From Anaeromyxobacteraceae bacterium (GTDB taxonomy: Bacteria > Myxococcota > Myxococcia > Myxococcales > Anaeromyxobacteraceae), in assembly GCA_027349605.1 (NCBI GenBank), contig DAIEMM010000513.1, forward strand, positions 1 through 6,402: a stretch of 6,402 bases of DNA, written 5' to 3'. Within the stretch, counting starts at the first letter, position 1. Each line of letters opens with the position of its first letter. The notes under the pieces were generated by a model. The model saw only the letters and a program-made list of their open reading frames with translations, did not search any database and was not told the origin of the DNA. This document shows, in pieces, positions 1 to 4,381 of the stretch. Made by a program: the position numbers and the translations under genes.

Positions 1-140
1 CCAGGGCGGCCACGGCCGCGCTCGCCGCGGTGCGGGCCTACCGGGAGTCTCAGGGGGCAAGCCTCTCGTGGGCGGTTGCCGAGGTGGCCAGGCGCCCCGA
101 GCTGCTCGCCGGGTTCCGGCGTCTACTCCGGGGGGCCTGA
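1..140 (+). CDS. C-terminal end of an unrecognised protein (partial)
   Basis: The frame beginning at base 3 is open from the window edge to a TGA at 138-140, giving about 45 residues. They read as plausible protein: alanine-rich, mostly helical, with a segment around RAYRESQGASLSW and an ending RRPELLAGFRRLLRGA. Third codon positions are almost all G or C, as in the secure genes of this window. The start and most of the protein lie upstream, so no family can be named. The last 18 bp overlap the end of the convergent minus-strand gene at 123-341. If the tRNA fragment at 510-554 marks an integration junction, this gene belongs to the inserted side, but nothing in the visible residues shows a mobile-element function. 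Confidence 0.5.
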   Translation, partial: RAATAALAAVRAYRESQGASLSWAVAEVARRPELLAGFRRLLRGA

Positions 141-341
141 CGGTTCCTCGCGCCGGCGAAGGTCGAGGCCTCCGACGTACTCGATCACCTGAGCTTGGAG
201 ATGCTCGCGCGCCAGCTCGAAGGCCCGATCGTCTTCGTCGTCGGCGCTGGCGTAGGCGCGGAAGGCCGCCTCCACTCCGCGCCACGGGGTGCCGCGCTCC
301 GGTGCTCCCGACTTGCTGCGCCGACCGCCAGGTGAGTCCAT
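123..341 (-). CDS. Small hypothetical protein, 72 aa
   Basis: I do not recognise this protein. The frame is open far upstream, but ATG at 341-339 is chosen because GGAGG (350-346, minus strand) sits 4 nt before it. The product has a basic, Gly/Ser-rich first 20 residues. A probable amphipathic helix follows (about residues 22-57) with an acidic patch ADDEDD at 34-38 and the helix-like stretch RAFELAREHLQAQVIEYVGG. It ends in a charged tail rich in Arg, Glu and Pro. There is no signal peptide, membrane segment, cysteine pair or helix-turn-helix. G/C at third positions is consistent with coding use. Its last 18 bp overlap the end of the convergent gene at the left edge. It lies on the presumed element side of the tRNA-Cys fragment and could be element cargo, though it lacks the look of an excisionase or integrase. 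Confidence 0.55.
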   Translation of the reverse strand: MDSPGGRRSKSGAPERGTPWRGVEAAFRAYASADDEDDRAFELAREHLQAQVIEYVGGLDLRRREEPSGPPE

Positions 342-380
342 GCGCCCTCCGGTGGCGGCGGACTTGCCGCATCGGGACCA

Positions 381-386
381 ATTATC
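381..386 (-). promoter_or_regulatory. Possible -10 element for the 72-aa gene
   Basis: On the minus strand these bases read GATAAT, close to the sigma-70 consensus -10, in a locally AT-rich stretch rare in this window. They lie about 40 nt upstream of the ATG at 341, a reasonable leader length. No good -35 box is seen at 17 nt spacing (the hexamer there is AATGGC), so the call rests on the -10 and its position alone. Confidence 0.25.
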
Positions 387-404
387 ACTATGCGTGCGGG
401 CTCG

Positions 405-426
405 CCATTCCCACCCTATTCCCACC
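405..426. repeat. 11-bp tandem direct repeat, two copies
   Basis: Bases 405-415 (CCATTCCCACC) and 416-426 (CTATTCCCACC) are adjacent copies differing at one position. They lie about 85-105 bp left of the tRNA-Cys fragment, in the AT-richer patch. Short direct repeats at this distance from a tRNA core are what arm-type sites of a tyrosine integrase look like, but two copies are also compatible with chance. No integrase gene is visible in the window. Confidence 0.4.
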
Positions 427-509
427 AGCCGGGGAACACGAGGGAGCGCGAGGGGCAAAAACAGGCCTAAAACGTCGCAATTCACCGACAGGCGACACGT
501 CGGCTGCGC

Positions 510-554
510 CTGCAAAACCCTTATTCCCCGGTTCGAATCCGGGCGGTGCCTCCA
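510..554 (+). pseudogene. 3' fragment of tRNA-Cys(GCA), probable attachment-site remnant
   Basis: The segment matches the 3' part of a bacterial tRNA-Cys. The anticodon loop CTGCAAA is at 510-516 with anticodon GCA at 512-514. A perfect T arm follows (stem 527-531 with 539-543, loop TTCGAAT). The acceptor 3' strand CGGTGCC is at 544-550, then the tRNA-Cys discriminator T551 and an encoded CCA at 552-554. The 5' half is missing. The bases before the loop (505-509, TGCGC) do not pair with the anticodon stem 3' strand (517-521, ACCCT), and there is no D arm or full 5' acceptor strand upstream. A functional tRNA is therefore not encoded here. Duplication of just the 3' half is the known footprint of integrases that use tRNA genes as attB sites. 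The intact partner should lie at the other end of the element. Confidence 0.75.
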
Positions 555-713
555 CCTTGCCACCCTCCGCGGGGGGCGGGAGACGCCGTTCAGCGCCCTG
601 GTCGCCCCAGCCACCGCGGCCGGCGCCGGATGAGGTCCACCACCCACTGCGGGGTCGCCGCGGCGAGGACCGCCATCACCGGGCTCGAACCCGGGTGTAG
701 GCTCCAGGGCTCC
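555..713. other. Gene-free spacer after the tRNA fragment, with a tRNA-3'-end-like segment
   Basis: Together with 342-509 and the tRNA fragment this makes a stretch of about 370 bp with no convincing gene. Within this part, 675-706 resembles the 3' end of the tRNA-Cys fragment at 523-554. By hand alignment 23 of 32 bases match, including TCGAA, CCGGG and the terminal TCCA. Its T stem pairs at 4 of 5 positions, but loop position 54 is C instead of T. It may be a decayed older copy of the same attachment core, or chance in GC-rich DNA. A G-rich imperfect hairpin at 564-581 has no T run. No promoter for the downstream gene could be picked out with confidence. Confidence 0.35.
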
Positions 714-1154
714 GTGGAATCCCGCCCGCTCCTCCTGCTGCTCCTCGCCAGCCGCCTCGCCACCGCCTGCGCGCCGGCGGGAGGGACCCCTGTCGCCCCG
801 CGCCCACCGGACCCTGGCTACGTCCTCCACGACCTGCCGGAGTGGTTCCCGGCGGCGGGCGTCACGGTCGGTCACCAGGTCTTCCTGAAGCCCTCCCAGC
901 GGACGGCCTTCGCGATCGGACACGAGCTGGTGCACGTGCGGCAGCAGGAGCGGTCACCGGCCCGGTTCTGGTGGAGCTACCTCACCTCCCCCCGGTCCCG
1001 CCTGCTCTGGGAGGCCGAGGCCTACGCCGTGCACGCGCGCGCCGGGTGCCCGGTGGACGGCGAGCACGGACTCGCGGCCTATCTCTCGGGTCCCGCCTAC
1101 CTCTGGACCGGGAGCCGGGAGGAGGCCCGGGCCGCGATCCTCGGCTTCCGCTGA
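714..1154 (+). CDS. Exported HExxH metalloprotease-like protein (DUF4157-like), possible lipoprotein
   Basis: The product is 146 aa from a GTG start. This start puts a short n-region (MESR) directly before a leucine-rich hydrophobic core (residues 5-18). Cys19 follows LATA, a loose lipobox, so the protein is probably exported and may be lipid-anchored. The mature part holds HELVH at 70-74 within GHELVHVRQQE, followed by WEAEAYAVH at 99-107, where E100 or E102 could be the third zinc ligand. This resembles the short DUF4157/gluzincin-type HELxHxxQ domain. H70, E71 and H74 fit zinc binding and catalysis, but the domain is very small and no substrate can be suggested. An in-frame ATG at 630 would lengthen it by 28 residues but spoil the signal peptide. 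The Shine-Dalgarno before 714 is weak (AGGG at 706-709). It lies 79 bp upstream of the anti-sigma gene on the same strand; co-transcription is possible but not shown. Confidence 0.7.
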   Translation: MESRPLLLLLLASRLATACAPAGGTPVAPRPPDPGYVLHDLPEWFPAAGVTVGHQVFLKPSQRTAFAIGHELVHVRQQERSPARFWWSYLTSPRSRLLWEAEAYAVHARAGCPVDGEHGLAAYLSGPAYLWTGSREEARAAILGFR

Positions 1155-1155
1155 G

Positions 1156-1178
1156 CGCCCCTTGCCCTTTTCGGGGCG
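1156..1178 (+). terminator. Hairpin between the protease-like and anti-sigma genes
   Basis: CGCCCC (1156-1161) pairs perfectly with GGGGCG (1173-1178) around an 11-nt loop, starting 2 nt after the stop codon at 1152-1154. The position suits a terminator, but no T run follows the stem, so it is at best a weak or factor-dependent one. If it works, the anti-sigma and sigma genes would have their own transcript. Confidence 0.3.
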
Positions 1179-1233
1179 TCTGGTGAAGGTATGCCCCGCC
1201 TCCGGCACGAACGGATCGGAAGGCGAGGCGCAG

Positions 1234-1917
1234 ATGACCCGTTGCGAAGAGTTCGAGGTCGCGATCGAGAAGCGGCTCCACGGCGCCCTCGGGGAACCGG
1301 AGCAGGCGGCGCTGGAGGAGCACCTGGCCGGCTGCCCGGGCTGCCGGGCCTACCAGGCTGCCGCGCGCGGGGCGGAGGCCGGCATGAGCCAGCGGGCGAA
1401 GGCGGCGGGCGCGGAGGTGGACTGGGCGAGGGTCGAGCGGGGGATCCGCGGCGGGCTCTACGCGTCGGTCCGGATGCTGGGCGGCGCCGTCGTCACCGCG
1501 GCCTACATGGCCTGGCTGGTGTGGGTCTCCACGGCGCCCGGGCTGCGGGAGACGCGCCTCCTCCGGACGCTGCCCGCCATGGGAATCATGGTCGTCCTCG
1601 TCGCCTTCGTGGCCGCCTACTCGGCGAGGCGGCTGGTGGCGCTCGTGGACCACGAGGAGATGCTCGAGACCTACCGGAGCCTCGTCTTCGCCAACGTCCA
1701 GTGGGCGAGGCGCATGCAGTGGGCCACCGCCGCCATCGTCGCCTTCCTCCTCTACAAGGCGCTCACCGGGACGGCGGCCACCTTCGACGCCACGGTCTAC
1801 TACGGCGGCCTGGCTCTCCCCATGGCGGCGGCCTGGACCTACCTGCGCCGGGTGAAGCTGCCCCGCGCCGAGCGGGAGGCCCGCGACCTGGGCATCGCCA
1901 CCCGTGCGGTCCGGTAA
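1234..1917 (+). CDS. Zinc-binding anti-sigma factor with four membrane segments
   Basis: This 227-aa protein probably holds the adjacent ECF sigma factor inactive at the inner membrane. Residues 1-40 carry the zinc anti-sigma (ZAS / zf-HC2) signature: C4, then H30-x3-C34-x2-C37 in EEHLAGCPGCRAY. A linker is followed by four hydrophobic segments at about 81-101, 114-134, 161-179 and 186-204. Zinc binding by these residues, and possible redox release, is known for the family and inferred here. The ATG at 1234 is chosen because GAGG (1225-1228) precedes it by 5 nt and it puts the cysteine motif at the N terminus. There is no large periplasmic sensor domain, so any signal would be sensed by the zinc site or the membrane bundle. 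The gene precedes its sigma partner, the reverse of the commonest order. Its stop at 1915-1917 lies inside or just before the sigma start, which suggests translational coupling. Confidence 0.85.
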   Translation: MTRCEEFEVAIEKRLHGALGEPEQAALEEHLAGCPGCRAYQAAARGAEAGMSQRAKAAGAEVDWARVERGIRGGLYASVRMLGGAVVTAAYMAWLVWVSTAPGLRETRLLRTLPAMGIMVVLVAFVAAYSARRLVALVDHEEMLETYRSLVFANVQWARRMQWATAAIVAFLLYKALTGTAATFDATVYYGGLALPMAAAWTYLRRVKLPRAEREARDLGIATRAVR

Positions 1918-2470
1918 CGTGGCCGCCCGGCTTCCCGACCTCTCCTCGACCGAGGAGGCGGATATCCTCGCCGGCGTCCGGGCGGGCGGCGTCGCGCGGC
2001 GCGAGGCGTCCGACCGGCTCTTCCGGGAGCTCCGCGACCCCCTTCACGCCCTGTGCATGCACCTCACCGGACGGCGCTCCGACGCCGAGGACGCCGTGCA
2101 GGAGGTCTTCGTGGCCCTGCACGGCGCCCTTCCCGGGTTCCAGGGCGCCTCCCGCCTCACCACCTGGGTCTACCGGATCGCCCTTCGCGCAGCCTTCCGC
2201 GCCCGTGCCCGTCGCCAGGAGGGATCGCCACTCGACCCGGAGACGCCCGGTGGAGGCGGAGAGGCCGAGATGGCCAACCGCGACGAGGCCGCTCGCGCCC
2301 TGGCCGCCCTGGCCCGGCTTCCGGCCGGCCCGCGCGCCGTGCTCTCGCTCTTCGCCGTCGAGGGGCTCTCCCACCGGGAGATCGCCGACATCCTCGGCGT
2401 TCCGGAGGGCACCGTCTGGTCGCGGCTCCATGCCGCCAGGCGGATGCTCATCCAGTCACTTTCCGCTTAG
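1904..2470 (+). CDS. ECF-type RNA polymerase sigma factor (sigma-70 family)
   Basis: The product is 188 aa, a normal size for a group 4 (ECF) sigma factor. Region 2 covers about residues 35-103 and includes DAEDAVQEVFVALH (60-73), the helix that contacts core polymerase and the -10 element, then ASRLTTWVYRIALR (82-95). A variable Gly/Glu-rich linker (about 104-125) leads to region 4 (about 127-185). Its helix-turn-helix LSHREIADILGVPEGTVWSRLHAARRML should read the -35 element. GTG at 1904 overlaps the anti-sigma gene by 14 bp. A second in-frame GTG at 1919, one base after the anti-sigma stop, is equally plausible. Neither has a clear Shine-Dalgarno sequence, which fits coupling to anti-sigma translation. 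The likely partner is the ZAS anti-sigma factor immediately upstream. Region 4 is followed directly by the stop, so there is no C-terminal extension. Confidence 0.9.
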   Translation: MRSGNVAARLPDLSSTEEADILAGVRAGGVARREASDRLFRELRDPLHALCMHLTGRRSDAEDAVQEVFVALHGALPGFQGASRLTTWVYRIALRAAFRARARRQEGSPLDPETPGGGGEAEMANRDEAARALAALARLPAGPRAVLSLFAVEGLSHREIADILGVPEGTVWSRLHAARRMLIQSLSA

Positions 2471-2486
2471 GCCCCGATTGGGTTCT

Positions 2487-2514
2487 TTGAAATGGATTTC
2501 TCCGGTCTACGTCA
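2487..2514 (+). promoter_or_regulatory. Candidate promoter ahead of the cytochrome gene
   Basis: The 92-bp gap between the sigma and cytochrome genes contains an AT-richer patch. TTGAAA (2487-2492) could be a -35 element and GGTCTACGTCA (2504-2514) contains ECF-like -10 motifs. GAAA (2489-2492) and CGTC (2510-2513) are separated by 17 nt, in the range for ECF promoters, whose family trend is an AAC-type -35 and a CGTC or TCTA-type -10. No good TATAAT-type -10 follows TTGAAA at 17 nt. Control by the neighbouring sigma factor is inference. Confidence 0.3.
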
Positions 2515-2562
2515 GGGGAGCGTCGTCCAGGGAACGTCCAACCGGGAACCAGGGGGAAATGC

Positions 2563-3003
2563 ATGAACGGGAAGCACATCGGGGTCGCCGTGGCGGCCCT
2601 CGTACTCGCCACCCTCTCCGCCTCCGTCGCGGCGGGGGAACCGACGGGGAAGTCGAAGGGGAACGTGGCTCGCGGGAAGTACATCGTGGAGCAGGTGGCC
2701 ATGTGCACGGACTGCCACTCGCCGCGCAACGAGAGGGGAGAGTTCATCCGAGAGCGGTGGCTCCACGGGGCGCCGCTCGACTTCAAGAACACGGTGCCGA
2801 TGCCGAAGTGGGCCGAGGCGGCGCCGCCCCTGGCCGGCCTCCCCGGGTGGAGCGAGAAGGAGCTCGTCACGCTCCTCACCACCGGCAAGGACCAGAAGGG
2901 CGAGCAGCCCGACCCGCCCATGCCCCCGTACCGGATGACCCGGGACGACGCGGGCGCGGTGGCGGCGTACCTCAAGTCCCTCCCGCCCCCCTCGGGCAAG
3001 TAG
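2563..3003 (+). CDS. Exported class I-like single-haem cytochrome c
   Basis: The product is 146 aa. A Sec signal peptide covers about residues 1-24, with hydrophobic core IGVAVAALVLATLSASVAA and predicted cleavage after VAA. One haem-binding motif CxxCH is present (C48, C51, H52 in MCTDCH). The distal axial ligand is probably M120 or M125 in PPMPPYRM, followed by the conserved C-terminal helix DDAGAVAAYLKSLP. This is the layout of soluble class I cytochromes c, which carry one electron at a time in the periplasm. Its partner enzyme is not shown. The ATG has a strong Shine-Dalgarno AGGGGG at 2551-2556, spaced 6 nt. It lies 92 bp after the sigma gene, with a possible promoter between, and 10 bp before the zinc-ribbon gene, with which it is probably co-transcribed. 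Confidence 0.9.
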   Translation: MNGKHIGVAVAALVLATLSASVAAGEPTGKSKGNVARGKYIVEQVAMCTDCHSPRNERGEFIRERWLHGAPLDFKNTVPMPKWAEAAPPLAGLPGWSEKELVTLLTTGKDQKGEQPDPPMPPYRMTRDDAGAVAAYLKSLPPPSGK

Positions 3004-3013
3004 CCGGAGGCAC

Positions 3014-3325
3014 GTGGCCGACGAGTGCCAGTACTGCGGCGCGGACGTCGACGCGTCGCCGCCGGTCCGCGAGACCGGCTATCTCTACGGCATCGAGTGC
3101 CGCCGCTGCCCGCCCGGGCGGCGGCGGTCGCTCGTGCTCTCCCGCCCCGGGCCGGTGGACGAGCTCGAATGCCCCGACTGCGGCGCGGTCCTGGCTCCCG
3201 CCGGCTCCCACGAGGACGTACTGGTGGTGAAGGAGATGACCTTCGTGGTGTGCCCGGCCTGCGGCGAGCGGTGCGACGTCTACGCGGTGCGCAAGCTCCG
3301 GGACGTCTCGGGCGGGACGATGTAG
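3014..3325 (+). CDS. Small protein with two zinc ribbons
   Basis: The product is 103 aa from a GTG start preceded by GGAGG (3006-3010), spaced 3 nt, and the gene begins 10 bp after the cytochrome stop. It contains four CxxC pairs: C5/C8 (CQYC), C29/C32 (CRRC), C53/C56 (CPDC) and C80/C83 (CPAC). These fit two four-cysteine ribbons, at about residues 5-32 and 53-83, with similar spacing (20 and 23 residues between pairs). An extra C87 follows the last pair. The middle holds a basic stretch GRRRS, and the second half ends in DVYAVRKLRDV. There is no signal peptide, so it should be cytoplasmic and metal-binding through zinc or iron. I do not recognise a named family, and DNA, RNA or protein binding are all possible. 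It converges on the SDR gene with 20 bp between the two stops and no visible terminator. Confidence 0.75.
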   Translation: MADECQYCGADVDASPPVRETGYLYGIECRRCPPGRRRSLVLSRPGPVDELECPDCGAVLAPAGSHEDVLVVKEMTFVVCPACGERCDVYAVRKLRDVSGGTM

Positions 3326-3345
3326 CCGCGGGAAGCTTGCGCCGC

Positions 3346-4356
3346 CTACTTCGTGGCCGCCGCTGGGGGCGTGGCAGGCGCCGCGATCCATCCCTTCTCC
3401 ACGTACCAGCGCGCCGACCGGTCCACCGACGCGGCCAGCCCGACCGTCGCCTCGAAGCCCAGGAGCCGGCTTGCCTTCGACGGATCGCACACCCACCCCG
3501 GTGCGAGCACCTGCTCGGCCAGCTTCCGGTTGAGGGGCAGGTGCCGACCGAGCACCCGGCTCACGACGTCCGCGGCCGACCCCAGGCCCCGGAGCAGCCC
3601 CTCCGGAACGGGGATTCGCCGCGTCCGCACCCCGAGCGCCCGGGCGATCTCCCGCTGCAGCCCCTCCACGCTGGTCCGCTCCGGCGAGGCGAGGAAGAAG
3701 GACTCTCCCAGCGCCTCCGGCCGGGTGGCGAGCAGCTCCATCCCCCGGGCGCAGTCCTCCACGTCGATCCAGGACAGCGGTCGCGGCGCGCCGCCGAAGG
3801 CGAGCAGGAAGCCGGCCCGCGCGATGCGGAAGAACATCAGATTCTCCCGGTCCCCGGGCCCCATGATCCGCGGCGGACGCCCCACCGCCACGGGGATGCG
3901 TCCGGCCCAGGACAGGGTCAGCCGCTCCGCCTCCATCTTCGACTCCCCGTACCATTCACGGGGAGCGAATGGCTCCTCTTCCCGGCGGGGCGTGGCCGAC
4001 GGGCCGGCCGCCGCCAGCGACCCGGCCAGCACGAAGCGGGAGAGGGAGGGGGCGTGGGCGGCGCAGGCCTCGAGGAGGATGCGCGTCCCCTCCGCGTTGA
4101 CGCGCAGGAAATCCTCCCGTCGCGGGGCCCGCCGGACCCCGGCCAGGTGGAAGACCAGGTCGCAGCCCCGCACCGCGGAGGGCAGGCTCCCCGGGTCGGT
4201 GACGTCGCCACGGACCCGCTCGACGTCCAGGCCGGAGAGGGCGTCCGGCGGGCTTCCGGGCCGGACGAGGGCCCGGACCGCGTGCCCCCCGGCGAGCAGC
4301 CTGCGGGTGAGCCAGGTTCCCAGGAATCCGTTGGCACCCGTGACGAGCGCGCGCAT
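3346..4356 (-). CDS. NAD(P)-dependent extended SDR (epimerase/reductase type)
   Basis: The product is 336 aa, a usual length for extended short-chain dehydrogenases. The N-terminal Rossmann fold begins MRALVTGANGFLG, with the TGxxGFLG cofactor motif at 7-13. It is followed by RGDVTD (49-54), which contacts the adenine, and FHLAG (69-73). The catalytic residues are probably S113 in LAGSLA and Y136-x3-K140 in WYGESK. GR-PPRIMGPGD (159-169) and PLSWIDVEDCARG (193-205) match the substrate-binding half of NAD-dependent epimerases, 4-reductases and 3-beta-hydroxysteroid dehydrogenase-like enzymes, so the exact substrate is open. No membrane segment is clear, so it is likely cytoplasmic. ATG at 4356 is chosen because the Rossmann strand starts there. 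ATG at 4374 would add MVHLTP; neither has a good Shine-Dalgarno. It is divergent from the molybdopterin enzyme with almost no space between. Confidence 0.85.
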   Translation of the reverse strand: MRALVTGANGFLGTWLTRRLLAGGHAVRALVRPGSPPDALSGLDVERVRGDVTDPGSLPSAVRGCDLVFHLAGVRRAPRREDFLRVNAEGTRILLEACAAHAPSLSRFVLAGSLAAAGPSATPRREEEPFAPREWYGESKMEAERLTLSWAGRIPVAVGRPPRIMGPGDRENLMFFRIARAGFLLAFGGAPRPLSWIDVEDCARGMELLATRPEALGESFFLASPERTSVEGLQREIARALGVRTRRIPVPEGLLRGLGSAADVVSRVLGRHLPLNRKLAEQVLAPGWVCDPSKASRLLGFEATVGLAASVDRSARWYVEKGWIAAPATPPAAATK

Positions 4357-4381
4357 CGGGGTCAGGTGTACCATGCCGCCC

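Noticed and set aside
491..554. A complete but D-arm-less tRNA-Cys starting at GGCGACA (491-497)
   Set aside because: Five of seven acceptor pairs could form, but only about 7 nt remain for the D arm and the anticodon stem does not pair. A truncated gene is far more likely.
564..581. G-rich hairpin as a terminator after the tRNA fragment
   Set aside because: The stem is imperfect with a G-only loop and has no T run. Such pairings are common by chance at this GC content.
590..676. 28-codon minus-strand ORF beginning MAVLAAATPQWVVDLIRRRP
   Set aside because: It reads like protein and is GC-rich at third positions, but it has no Shine-Dalgarno, is very short and overlaps the tRNA-like segment. 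It could be the remnant of a gene end but cannot be supported alone.
123..935. Long minus-strand frame of 270 codons across the tRNA fragment
   Set aside because: It runs through the tRNA fragment (giving the familiar spurious DSNRG translation) and opposite the protease-like gene. Only its last 72 codons have a start with a ribosome binding site.
2526..2549. Repeated GTCCA-GGGAAC units before the cytochrome as an operator or a GGAAC-type -35
   Set aside because: The two copies have unequal spacing (11 and 14 bp) and any matching -10 would fall on the ribosome binding site.
3326..3345. Bidirectional terminator between the zinc-ribbon and SDR genes
   Set aside because: Only 20 bp separate the stops and they form no stable hairpin with T runs on either side.
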